Positions 11,565 to 22,939 of a DNA stretch of 64,000 nt are shown here, one piece after another. The DNA is from Phylloscopus collybita. Taxonomy: Eukaryota; Chordata; Aves; Passeriformes; Phylloscopidae. The DNA is taken from positions 4,644,501-4,708,500 of the forward strand of contig JAJNNQ010000029.1 in the NCBI GenBank assembly GCA_027886175.1. The letters run 5' to 3'. The translations under genes and the position numbers were made by a program. The notes beneath the pieces are model-generated. The model ran no database searches, had not been told where the DNA came from, and saw nothing but the letters and a program-made list of their open reading frames with translations. Every line of letters begins with the position of its first letter. Within the stretch, counting starts at the first letter, position 1.

Positions 11565-12530
11565 GGGATATTAAGCACTGATAAATTGAAACACATTATT
11601 CGCTTAAAAGAAATGTCTCTGGCTAAAGCATATGAATTCACAGAACAGCAGCATACACAACTGTCAGCTTAAGTTCAATGAAAATATGGGTGTTTTCTTT
11701 TAAATTGCTAGTTACAAGCAACAGTGGATTTTAATACAGACCCCTGCTCCTTAATAGATTGTTTGAGCATTTTAATAGAAAGCCATGATGTTTTGTATTT
11801 GTTTACTAGGTAATGCATTTAGAAAAGGGCAGGTACTAAAAATGAACTGTTTTCAGGGTTTTGTTATTCCACCTGACCATTTTAAACTGCACTAAAACTA
11901 TGTGCTAGCCAAATAAATTATATTTTCTTCAAAAATGAATCTTTTGAAGGAGCAAATGATCTTTATTAATGTTGATTGTTTACTGAATCCTTGTGTAAGT
12001 GTTTGAGATGTTTGTAGACTGCTACATCCTTTTTTTATTTCTCCAGAGAACTAAAAACATAGGCACTAGTCATCATATGTAAAACTATCTCTGGACAAAC
12101 AGTGCCACTGAGATTTTATGGGGTTGTTTTCTGTTTTGTGATTTTATGGGAGTTCATTTGCTGCTGTGCTCGTGTTCAAGAAGAAAGAAGGAAAGAAAGA
12201 CTAGGTAACAGGTCAGTCCTGTTTTGTTGCTGCTAAGAATCTTTTTCAAGGCCTTGGGGATACAGACAAAAAAATGCTTTAAGAAATAGAGGTATTATAT
12301 TTGGCTACTGGGGAAAAATACGTGTCCATTTTCATGGAATGTGAAGAGTATCCTTGTACCAGTCAAGAATTTACATTCATTAGAAGTGGGAACTTGAGCT
12401 TTACTTGAAGTCCTTCCAGAGGTGGTAATGTACCATCTTACCTTGTTAAGAAAAGAATTAGTTATGTGTTAAAATTGAAACCACTGTTAATTTATGAATC
12501 TGAAATAAATTTTAAAAAAAAGTGAAAATC
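11565..12530 (+). other. TUT7: TUT7 3' UTR (probable) with poly(A) signals
   Basis: AT-rich sequence after the TUT7 stop. AATAAA occurs at 11912-11917 and again at 12504-12509; the second is followed by an A-rich run. Either could end the transcript. The UTR extent is inferred. Confidence 0.55.
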
Positions 12531-15300
12531 AGACTTCAGTTTCTCTATTTTTTCTCAGGTTGTAGTTTTCAATATTCCTGACATAAATGTATAATTAATG
12601 ATAATTTACTATAACTAATCTGGATTTAGAATCATCATGTTTTGTTTTTTCCCTATCAATCTATTTTTATGGAAGTTGAAAGCTAGAATTGCCAAAGGGG
12701 TCTTAGAGAAGTAGCTTAAAAGAAGTAAAAAAAAACCTAAGTCTTTTCACCCATCTGAAGCCAACCATCTGTGAACTTTTAGATGTGTTGCTTTCACAAA
12801 TAATTTCTTCTGTGTTCTTACAAGGCATATTTTCAAACATGCTATCTTTGTGCTTTATGTAGCTTTCTGTTCAGACTTACATCCAATTTTCCTGGTGGGA
12901 GTGAAGTGTATAAACCTCTTTTGAACCAGGTGCATTCTCTGTCCTTCTTGAATGATAGGGAGGGACATGCAGTTGTTTATTTATGCTGCCTTTTTTATTA
13001 GAAAAAAGTGCTGCCATCATATTTCACAGAAATTTCACAAGCTTTTGATGTCTGAGTTCACAAAGCTGGATTATGTTTTATGCTGTGAATAATAGGTTAT
13101 CAGTGCTGAGAAATTAAAATGAAGGTTTTTCAGGTTTACAACACAGTTAACTGTCTTAAACAGGTAAGTCAACGTCATTTAGCTATTTAACTAGTAGATC
13201 ACACACATCCATTTTCCCTAATGTAATTGTTCTGGTGAGGTTTGTTTCATAGCTATATTTAAAATTGTTTTCCCATCTGTTACAATTTTACTTAAATTTA
13301 TTTATTACACATCACATAAACATCATCACATTTTTATAAGAACTACAGAAGCCACATAAAAAATTATATTCATTAGTGAGTTTCCAGGGTTTGAAATAGC
13401 TGCTTAGAATGGGAATTTTCTAGCATGGAAAGTTATTGGCTTTTTCTTCCATATGATAACTTAGCAATATTTCTTGTTACTTGATATATATATATAACTT
13501 GAACTAGTTATATTTTAAAACTGATTTTTGCATTTATCTTCTTTGAGAGAAGGCTATTTTTCTAGCCCGTGCTCAGTCTTCCATGCAGAGATTTATTCAG
13601 CAGACAGGGGACTAAGGAATGATGATTGGAAGCATCCTGAGGAAAGTAAAGCTCTTTGTGCCTGCATGATAGAGTGTGAATGATGGAGGGTATTAGCTGC
13701 ATTCGTACACCAGCTTCCCCCCTTCAAGTGTACTGACTTCACTTTTCAGTCCAGTAGTGCATCAAACCCCCCCTGCCCCTAAGTAGGAGTAGTTTAGTTG
13801 AGATGCATGCTCAAGATGCATAAATCATGTGTGAAAAGACACACTTTTTGTAGCCAAACAAAATGCAACTGTCTATATTTATACATCTGCTATCTTTATA
13901 TTTGAGGTAGTAGTACTGTGCCTCAGTAAAGAGCAGTGGTGTAATTATGTATATAAAAAACACATAACATATCTTACATACTACCAAGCTCTTCAGAACT
14001 ACTAAGCCCAGAATGGGGGAGGTAAGTGAGGTGATCAGACCCAAATGTGTTTCTTGTGCTTGGACTTCATAAACAGGGACTTAAAGTATTATCTAGCATA
14101 TTTAAGGATGCTGGAATATGTAAATGAAAAATGAGTACTTGTTTATCTTCTGGTGTAGCCAGTTCAACTTAAAGTAATGGCATAAGTGTCCCTGTACCAA
14201 GGCTACTGGGGTTTCTTCCAAGTCAGGTTGCTGCAGCCACCAGGAGTGTTCATCCAGCAGCTTTCAAGTTCTCCTTTCACAATGCCCCTGCAGCAGGCAG
14301 GGATCAAGAAGAGCAGCTGGGCCCTGACCACTGCATGGCCATCCTCTCCCTCGGCCCCAGACCAGCTTGAACCCAGAGGAAAGGGTAGGATCCTGGTCAG
14401 TAGGAGGGCAGACAAAAAGCATTGTCTGTGATGGATCATAGCAGTCCCTGGTCCCAGGTCCTATGCACTTCACTCAGGGATTTGTCCAAAATGGATCATT
14501 CTACACATGGGTTTTGCCTGCTGAGCTAAAGTTTGCTATCAAATAGCCATATGCATTGTTATTTTAAAATGCTTGCTAGTGTGATGGTCAAGAAATATTC
14601 ATATTCTGTGCCTGTATTTTGTAGGTGGGAGACTATGTGGACTCATGGGCCTCCATTTTTCCCTGGTGTGGGAAAATGCTTGGAGGTAAAAAGATAACAG
14701 TATGGAAATTACAGAGGAAAATAGGATGGAATACTCTCTGGATGGAATGTGTCTAGCATACCTGACCTCCCCCTCACTATACATGCTAAAGATGGGTGGA
14801 GTAGAGTATATGGTAGCCAGGCTCTTACAGAGGATTGAACTTTGTGGTCTTTTCTGGTTGATAAGCTGCACAGCAGCTGAAAACCAGGGGAGATAAAGGA
14901 AGATGTCCTGTTGTCAAATCAGCAACTGTGGTGAAATCATTCTCCTTAGGCTGACACATTAAGTATTCATAGATACCCACCCTTCACTGGGTAAGCTATA
15001 TGACTACAGCCACTTAAGCTCCATCTAAACATAAGAAAACAGTACAAAAGTGAATTCAGAAGGGTGAGAAATTAGGAAAGACTCCTTTGTAACTTCCAGA
15101 ATCAGTTGACAGGTTCAACCTCTTCCCCTACAGGGACAACCATGGGGTAAGAACTGTTCTCTGAGTGGTAAATGATTGCCTTGAGCTCACATTTATTAGG
15201 GATTAGAGCTTTTTAGTATGTTGCTTTGAATTAATATATTGCTTTGAATATGTTTTTGCAGTCAGATACTATCACCAGCAATCCTTGAACCTTAACAGGT
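12531..15300. other. TUT7-ISCA1 intergenic stretch, no gene recognised
   Basis: Mostly AT-rich unique sequence. A GC-richer block at about 14190-14480 has open frames on both strands but matches no protein I know and has no splice or start context favouring one frame. A short (TA)n run is at about 13485. Confidence 0.5.
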
Positions 15301-15307
15301 CAAAATT

Positions 15308-15825
15308 CTAGGCTTCATCCAAAGCAGCAGGAGTAGGGAAGGGGGTTCTGCCCCTTTGCTTGCCTGTTGTGAGACACCACTTAGAACACTGCATCCAGCT
15401 GTGGGGCCTCCAACTTACGAAGGATATGGAACTGTTCAAGTGCGTGGCCTCCTCTGCACTAAGCTGATAAAAGGACGAAGCCACCTCCCTTACAAAGACA
15501 GGTTGAGAAGGTTGGGGCTGTTCGGCTTCAAGAGAAGGTTGTCTGGAGACCTCATGGCACCCTTCCACTCTCTGCAGGGGGCCTAGAGGGAAGCTGGAGC
15601 CTTCATCAGGAACTGTAGTGATAAGACAAAGGGGAGATTTAGATGAGGTATTAGGAAGAAATTTGTTACTGTGAGGGAGGTGAGGTGCTGGAATAGGTTG
15701 CCCAGAGAAGTTCTGGAAAAGGCCTTGTCCAACATAGTCTAGTGGGACGTGTCCCTACTCACGGCAAAAAGGTTGAGAGCAGATGATCTTTAAGCTCCAT
15801 TCCACCCTCCTAACATTCTAAATTA
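15308..15825 (+). mobile_element. CR1 LINE, 5'-truncated 3' end next to the ISCA1 promoter
   Basis: The CR1 ORF2 tail (GGCTTCATCCAAAGCAGCAG; GAACACTGCATCCAGCTGTG) runs through the standard 3' part (GAATAGGTTGCCCAGAGAAG) to a CTCCATTCCACCCTCCTAAC tail. It ends about 100 bp before the CpG island of ISCA1, in the same orientation as the gene. Confidence 0.9.
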
Positions 15826-15919
15826 ATAAAGATGGTTATTCTGTAACCTGTTAACTTGAACTTTCAAGGGCGCTGACAGACTAATCAATCATTATGGTGT
15901 TTCAGAAACATCTCCCCTC

Positions 15920-16640
15920 TCCACGTGACACCCGGGCGGGTGTTTTGCCGCGGCCTCCACCGGGGCAGCTGAAGGGCAGAGCGTCCTGGCCGTCTTTGCC
16001 GCTTATCTCGGCGCGCAGCCCCGCTGCCTGCGGAGCCCCGCCCGCCCTCAGCGGGGCGGGGGTCGGAGCCGGGCCGGGACCGGCCGCCGGTCCCGGGGGT
16101 GGAGCCGCCGGCGCCCGCCCCGCCCGCGGCCCGTGCGCGGTGGCGTCACGGCGTGCGGCCGGCGCTGCCCGTGGCCGAGGGCGTCGGGCCATGGCCTCGT
16201 CCGTGGTGCGCGCCACGGTGCGCGCCGTCAGCAAGCGTAGGATCCAGGCGACCCGCGCCGCCCTCACGCTGGTCAGTGTCGCGGGGGGACCCGGGGACCG
16301 CGGCACCTCGCGGGTGCGGGAGCTGCGTCACGGGCCTCTCTGGCCCGGGCAGTGAGGCGGCCCCTGGCGACAGCGGGGCGGGGATGGGAGGGGACGGGCC
16401 GGCCCGCCGGGCTGTGCCCGCTCGGCCCGGGATCGGCCGGCATCGGTAACCCCAGCGGGGTGGCTGCGGCGGGCGGGCTGCAGGGGCCTCTTCTTCCCCC
16501 TGCCGAGTTGAGAGGCAGTAGCTCCTAGTCCTCGCCAGTCCCGCTGAAGGGAGGCGCCGGGCTCCGTCGCTGCGTCTGCGGAACCGCAGAGTTCCGGCGC
16601 AGCACCGCTGCGGCCCCTGCGAGCGCGGGGCCTTGTCGCA
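15920..16640 (+). promoter_or_regulatory. ISCA1: ISCA1 CpG-island promoter
   Basis: An abrupt shift to very GC- and CpG-rich sequence over about 700 bp surrounds the ISCA1 start codon. GC boxes (GGGGCGGGGG near 16053; CCCCGCCC) and a CRE-like GCGTCACG at 16143-16150 lie upstream of the ATG. No TATA box is visible, as expected for a housekeeping promoter. The exact start site is not determined. Confidence 0.85.
16191..16271 (+). CDS. ISCA1: ISCA1 exon 1, start codon and mitochondrial presequence
   Basis: ATG in gggccATGGcc, then 27 codons rich in Arg, Ser and Ala, ending RAALTL. The donor is gtcagt. The exon lies wholly within the CpG island. Intron 1 (2.1 kb) carries two CR1 pieces. Confidence 0.96.
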
Positions 16641-19600
16641 TAGACACCCCAAAAAGAGTACTTGGTTACTTTTTTTTGAAAAAGGTTAATGCATAACCTA
16701 CCGAGCTGACTCCTAGGTTCCTCCCAAGAAGGCTTTACATCCTGTTGTTAATAGTAAAAGTGCGTGCATTCTGTACTAGCGGCCGTGCTGGAGAGGCCAA
16801 ACTTGAAAATGGTGTTTGCTCATAGGTCGATGATCTCAGAGGTCTTTTCCAACCTCTGATTCTGAGAGAGATCCCTGCAGAGAAAAGTACAGTCAGCTCC
16901 CCGCAGGAACAGGGGCAGATCAGAACTGTGTGCACACAGTTCAGACGTTTGTCAGAGCAGGTAATTCCTGCTCAGTAGTGGGTCTCTAGCAAGAGTGTTA
17001 GCGGTAATTAGAAAGGATTTCCTACTGCAAGTCTACTTGCCATTTGTTTTGTGTGTTTAATTTGGCTTATAGTAAGAACTTCACATTACTAATGCTTTTC
17101 TCAATGTCTTAGAAACTTGAAGGGATGTAATGTAAATTTTGACTTTTGCGTTGTGTTCTTGCATTTCTGCATCAATTAGATCTGCATGAATGGTGAATTT
17201 TATCTGAATTTAACTCACAGGTTCCCTTAAGGTTAAGGGGGGGAGAGAAATAGACCATAAGCCCTCTATATCTAAGTGATTTTTGTCTGTAATGGATATG
17301 TGACAGATTTTTTACAAGAACAGAGCTACTTGATTGAATTACGGTAGTGATTTTGGACGAAAAAATCCCTGATAAACAACACGGATCTTGACAAGCTTGA
17401 GAGGTGGTACAACTGGTACAAACTTCTTGAAGTTCAGCAAAGTGAATACAAGGTCCTGCGCCTGGGTCAGGGGAATCCCAGTCACACCAACAGGTTAGAT
17501 GGAGAATGAATTCAAGAAGGACTTGGGTCTGATGGTTGAGGAGAGGCTGGACATGACCCATCACTGTATACGTGCAGTCCAGAAAGCCAGTTTTATCTTG
17601 GGCTGCATCCAAAGCAGTGTGGGCAGCCAGGGAGGGGATTCTGCCCCTCTGCTCTGCTCTGGTGAGATCCCATCTGGAACCCTGCATCCAGCTCTGGGGC
17701 CACCAACATAAGAAGGACATGGAGCAAGTCCACAGGAGGCCACAAAGTTGGTGAGAGGACTGCAGGCACCTCCCATGTGAAAACAGGTTGAGAAGGTTGG
17801 GGCTGTCCAGCTTGAAGAAGAGAAGGTTGTCTGGAGACCTCATGGCACCCTTCCAGTATTTGCAGGGGGCCTACAGGGAAGCTGGAGAGGGACTCTTGGT
17901 CAGGAACTGTAGTGACAAGACAAGAGGGAGATTTAGGTGAGATATTTGGAAGAAATTCAGTACTGTGAGGAGGTGAGGCACTGGAATGGGTTGCCCAGTG
18001 AAATTCTGGATGTGTTCAAGGCCAGTTTGCATAAGGTCTTGACCAACCTGGCCTACTGTCCCTGCCCTTGACAGGGGTGTTAGAACTAGATTATTTTTCA
18101 GGTTCTCTTCTGTCCCAAGCCATTCTGATTTTCTAACGGCCAAAACCCTACTGTTAAGGATTAAGGACTGAATTCTTGAGGTATCTATTTGCTGGCAGTG
18201 TGTGTGATGAGAGGAGTGAAGAGGTGGTGTGCTCTGTGTCAAGTAGGTTGAGCAGGTATCTGTTTTACAGCAGTGTGTATCTTACAGGTATCTGTACCCA
18301 TGTATCAATACATGCAAGTACCCACTGCAAATAAACAAACAAACAAAATCAAATTTATATGTATGTTTTTGTCTTTCAGACCCCTTCTGCTGTCCAGAAG
18401 ATAAAAGAGCTCCTGAAAGATAAACCTGACCATGTAAGTGTTGACAGGGTCACTCTGTAGGGTATGCTAAGCACAGCTCATGATTGCAAAGCACTTCTGG
18501 CCAGCTTAGAAGTTTGAACTGAACACTGAAGTGTTTGTTAGAGATGTTGACATTTTTTTTTGGTGGGGAATGCATAAGCTTATTTATATATCCAGCTTGA
18601 TTTTGTTATAAAATGTGATACAGTTGACTGTAATGACATTCACTGTACAGTTACTGTTGAGATTAATAAAGCTGGAAAAACTTTAAGCTTCAGATATTTT
18701 GAGCTACATTTTAATGAAACACTTTAGTATGACATAGTAGTGACTTCTTAGAGAGCTCTTCAGCTGTTATTATTTAAGTTCTTTTAGGAATTCTCATTGT
18801 GAAGTATGCAATAGTAAAGTTATATTCATATGAGGACAATAGGAGAAAATCTAATTCTTAGATTAGCCAGACAATGTGATTTTTTAAGTAGCCAATGTTT
18901 CACCAAATAATGAGTTTGTCATCTTTTCTTCTTGAGGGAAAGACACACGGGTTTCTTTTATAACCATTGTAAAAACAAGCATTATCTTTTTTTAACAGTA
19001 GGTATTGTTTCACAAAAAATATTTCTTCAATTAACCAAGGCCACTGTTTATTTTGCTTCCTGCGTGTCTGCAACTAACTAGACTTACTTGTCGTAATGTT
19101 TTAAACCATCCTAAGGAAGCCCTGGGCCTACAATTTATATGGTCAGTAATTTCCTTGCTGTAAATGGTGTTTGCATTTTCCAGCCTATTATTTGTAGCAG
19201 TTCCTGTAGAGAAAGGTATTTAGTGTGAAAGGATCAGATGCAGTTTGGCTTTTAGGGCCAGTTAAAACAGCACATATACATATACTTGATCTGGGGAGGG
19301 GTTTGCTTTTAAAGTGAGACGTGCTTTTGAAGCGAAGGCAATAGAGGTAATGAAAAATCAAAATATGTTTTTCAGAACTTTCGTTTGAAGTTTCCTGATG
19401 GTGTCATTACAGGAGTTCTGTGGTAATCTAGTAACTGCCCTTGTTTTGGCCACACAGCTTCATAATTATGTTACTGTCTATAATCTTGTCATGGTACCTG
19501 AATTAGCATCTGAGTAAACTCAGATTATAAAAGTAATTTGAAGTCACAAAAATACCTGTCTTTGAAATTTGACTATCTTTTTGAGACCTGGTTCCTACAG

Positions 19601-20610
19601 GACTGCCAATGGTTCATTACTTCAAAAATTTAATATACTGTAGGGCATGATTCACTCCAGCAAGCATCAGATGTTTATTTTTTTTTTTTACCTTAGCAGT
19701 CAAATTTATAAAAGAAAAATAAAAAGTTACCTCTTATCTGTTACAGTAATTCACTTTTGCATTTAGGCAGTGGAGAAAAACATCAGCATTTTATTGCTCT
19801 GCATGCTTTTTAACTTGATGTTCTGAATAGGTTTTAAAAAGGAAGTCATGCATGTGGTGGTGTTTTTTATTGTTTCTTTTTCTTTAGGTAGGTGTGAAAG
19901 TAGGCGTTCGTACTAGGGGATGCAATGGACTTTCTTACACATTAGAATATACAAAATCTAAAGGAGACTCTGACGAAGAAGTAGTTCAAGATGGTGAGTT
20001 TTTAGTACAGCAATACAAGCTTCTGTGGTGGGGGGGATGAAAGCTGCTCATTTTGGGAGAAGAACTCTGTGTTGTCAAAGTTTTGCACATCTTGTTGGAT
20101 TCACAGACTTTAAGAAGGGTATGAAATGGGTTACTGTCTGTAATACATGGGAATTGTGTAGTCAAGGTGAGATTCATTGCCCTGTTATACAGCTTATTTC
20201 CCTTGGCATCATTTTTTCTGTCCCGTCAAAAAAAAAGACATTCATGTGCAGCCATAAGTAACAGTTCCAGACTTCTGTCAGACTCCTATAGGTAGTATGA
20301 AAACGGTGATGAAAGTACCCCACATTAGGCCCAGTAAACCAAGATGTAGTCTTGGTAGTCTTTATACTTAGTTTCCTGTTTTTTATTACCGGTCAAAAGA
20401 GAATTTTAAAGTGAATGACGGTTTTGTTGTATGTAATTTCTGGTTTTCTCTTCTTTTCAAGGGGTTAGAGTGTTTATTGAAAAGAAGGCACAGCTGACAC
20501 TTCTAGGAACTGAAATGGACTATGTAGAAGACAAACTGTCCAGTGAATTTGTCTTCAATAATCCAAATATCAAGGGAACATGTGGCTGTGGAGAAAGCTT
20601 TAACATCTGA
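16191..20610 (+). CDS. ISCA1: ISCA1 iron-sulfur cluster assembly 1, complete (4 coding exons)
   Basis: A-type mitochondrial iron-sulfur scaffold/carrier. With ISCA2 and IBA57 it supports [4Fe-4S] cluster formation in the matrix. Exons are 16191-16271, 18380-18433, 19888-19993 and 20462-20610, 390 nt in all, giving 129 residues, the same length as the human protein. All boundaries are GT-AG. The N-terminus (MASSVVRATVRAVSKRR) is Arg-rich, lacks acidic residues and suits a mitochondrial presequence. The three conserved cluster-binding cysteines are present: Cys57 in RGCNGLSY, and Cys121 and Cys123 in GTCGCGESFNI. The start is supported by a strong context (gggccATGG) and by homology. Differences from human are concentrated in the presequence. 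Confidence 0.98.
16826..16868 (+). mobile_element. Short CR1 3'-tail fragment
   Basis: GATGATCTCAGAGGTCTTTT and the following CCAACCTCTGATTCTGA match the last ~40 bases of CR1 copies elsewhere in the window (compare 31338-31385). It is too short to classify further. Confidence 0.6.
17375..18115 (+). mobile_element. CR1 LINE, 5'-truncated, in ISCA1 intron 1
   Basis: ORF2 C-terminal sequence (GATCTTGACAAGCTTGAGAG; GACTTGGGTCTGATGGTTGA) runs through the standard tail (TGGAATGGGTTGCCCAGTGA). It is sense to ISCA1, decayed by indels, and ends about 265 bp before exon 2. Confidence 0.9.
18380..18433 (+). CDS. ISCA1: ISCA1 exon 2 (TPSAVQKIKELLKDKPDH)
   Basis: Eighteen whole codons, acceptor tttcag and donor gtaagt. 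It is the first helix of the A-type scaffold fold. The next intron (1.45 kb) shows nothing I recognise. Confidence 0.96.
19888..19993 (+). CDS. ISCA1: ISCA1 exon 3 with Cys57
   Basis: 106 nt, acceptor ctttag and donor gtgagt. VGVKVGVRTRGCNGLSY carries the first cluster-ligand cysteine, and the exon ends EEVVQD plus one base. Confidence 0.97.
20462..20610 (+). CDS. ISCA1: ISCA1 exon 4 with CGC motif and stop
   Basis: Acceptor ttcaag. It encodes GVRVFIEKKAQLTLLGTE through to GTCGCGESFNI and TGA at 20608-20610. Cys121 and Cys123 complete the ligand set. Confidence 0.97.
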
Positions 20611-22930
20611 AATCTCAGGACTAGTTTTTTGAGCAGCCCAAAACACCTACTATTATGACTTTCAGAAGCAAATGCATTTTCTTCAGGTTTGTAGGCTGCG
20701 TAAACTGGGGATACTATTAAGAAAAATAAATTTCAATATTTGAAAATATAAGCTGTTTGTTAAATTCCACCACTGATGTAGTTATACTGTAATTTGTGAT
20801 GAGTTGGGATCCAAAAAGTAAGAACAGTAAGTGCTGCAGTAACATCTCTGTACTTCACTTGCCAAGGAAATAAAATTTCACTATTCTTTTCCTCTGTTAT
20901 TTTCTTTGTCAATCCTACTCATACTTCCCCATTCAAAACCCATTTGAAAGAATACATTGTGTTCTGCTTTGATTTGGGGAAAACAAACTAATGAACAAAA
21001 AATCGCAACCATTTCTATGTGAGTATTTATAAAGATTTATGTATACAAGCACACAATCCTTGCTTACTTTGTAGTTTTCCAATGCTTTCATCTTTTTACA
21101 AGTGCATTTTCTGGTGGTTTATTTTCCCTTAAGTTCAGAGAAATAAAAATGTTATTCGTGTATTAATATAATGGTAGGCTATGGTAGCACCTGTTGTAGA
21201 AACGCTTCAAAGAGAGCTAGGCTAATTTTAATTATTTTCCTTTCTTCGTTGATGGCACAGTCTCTGCTGTACTTGGCCTTTTTCAAAGCATGAAGTATCT
21301 GGGCACTGGAGGGCTAAAAAGTGATACATAGGCCTTGTTTTTCAGGTTTTTTATTTTGCCTCAATTAATTATAAAAACATTTCAGATTTTTATTTTGCCT
21401 CAATTAATTTGCAGAGGTGGTAAAACTGCTTCCATGTTCTCATTCTCCATGTTCACAGTGTGCTGTGTTTGTACCAAAATCTATGAAAATTTTTATCAAG
21501 AGACAAATATCAGATTTCTCATTACTTTTTTTTCGTAATCATGCATGCTACTATTTTTTTTTAGAGTTTGAACTCTTTTTCGTAACTCTTTAGATAGCAG
21601 AATTTTTTCACCAAAGTTTATGGTCCCCTCTGTTTAACTCCACTCTTGAGGTTAACTTGATAACAGGAGAAAAAGCATTTTTAATTAGAAAAAAAACCCT
21701 TAGTATTTCATATTACTTTTAAATTAATCTAGGCAGTAATTAAAATAACTGTAAGAGGCCATTTTTTCTTTAGAATTTATTTAATCAGAATTTTAATTTT
21801 GTAAACAAGTGTCTTTGAAGCTTATATAGTCTTCAGCAGTTCTTCACTGGTGCTGAGATAGAAGTAAATGTCTCTCCAGACCTTCCCAAAACCTGGTATG
21901 AGAGAGGAACTGTTCCACTGTTTTATCCTGATTGTCATCCAGAGATTACATTGTGCAGCTCAGGTGCTCACTTGTGCAGAAAAGAAGGTAATGTCTGCTT
22001 GAGCAACAGATTTAAACAGCTGGTGAAAGTGGTGCAAATGAAAAGTAGGGGGACAGCAGGAGTCTTACTGTTGAGTTGGGAGTCATCTGAGAGCATTAAG
22101 GCTGTGTGTTGAAAATCCAGAGGTCATCTTGATATGGACAGTTGTACCCCATGCCTGTCACCAACTGCTGTAGATGTAGGATTGCACCTACATTTTGGTT
22201 CTTCCCTCTGCACCTTTTCCAGGGCAAAGGGAATAATAGTAATAAAAATTTAAAAATCATCTGCTTTATGTAGTGCACAGGAACAGGTCAGAATTACAGT
22301 AGATACTTGAATTTTGGTTGTATATCACCTTTTGATGTAAAGACACTGTTTCCTTCAGCAGTCAACTGTTGCACACAGTTCATTTATATAGTGATTCAGG
22401 AATTAGTGGTAATACACTGGTGAAGTGCTTCTATAATGATGTAACTCTTCCACTCTTGCCAAACAAAAACATGGAGTTCATAGTTGCATGTCATGGAGTG
22501 ACATAGTTGCATTACGTCTAAAACTCCAAGCTAAGGGCATTTCTTCAGATTGCATTTCTCTGCTTCTTGCTAGAGATAAGACTTTGAATGTGGTAACACT
22601 GGTGGTTGCTAAGAATGCTGGTACCTACTCATTTAACTTGTTTTGGGATGGAGAGGATTGGTTTGAGTTTTATTTTATTTGAGACCTGTGGCATGTATAG
22701 CAATCCTTTTTGTGTGTTTGTGTATGCCTTGAATGAAAGTTTGCACTTTTGTACTCCCATGAAGTAATTCTCTTAAGTTGTCACCTTACTAAGACAACTA
22801 ATGCACAATGTGTTAAACTTCTGCTAAAGTGCTATTTACAATTGCATACAAACTATGGTTTTGTTGATTGGTCCATTATAATTTTGTGCAAAAATGTATG
22901 TAGAGTCTTCAATTATAATAATAAATATAG
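20611..22930 (+). other. ISCA1: ISCA1 3' UTR with several possible poly(A) signals
   Basis: AATAAA occurs at 20725-20730, 20869-20874, 21142-21147 and 22919-22924. The first gives a ~120 nt UTR. The last would give ~2.3 kb and is followed by a GT/T-rich stretch typical of a downstream element. Which site is used cannot be told from sequence. Confidence 0.45.
21341..21409 (+). repeat. Two-copy tandem duplication, 40 bp period
   Basis: TTCAG, then TTTTTATTTTGCCTCAATTA and ATT, occurs at 21341-21370 and again at 21381-21409, with one indel and otherwise identical. It is a local duplication within the possible long ISCA1 3' UTR. Confidence 0.85.
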
Positions 22931-22939
22931 CCTGTTGGT

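Noticed and set aside
14186..14473. GC-richer block with overlapping frames on both strands
   Set aside because: No recognisable product, no splice sites tied to it, and no preferred strand; left as unassigned intergenic sequence.
16146..16652. 168-codon minus-strand open frame over the ISCA1 CpG island, and 153- and 116-codon + strand frames there
   Set aside because: High GC removes stop codons in all frames. The products are Pro/Ala/Arg-rich without domains, and the real coding exon (ISCA1 exon 1) lies inside.
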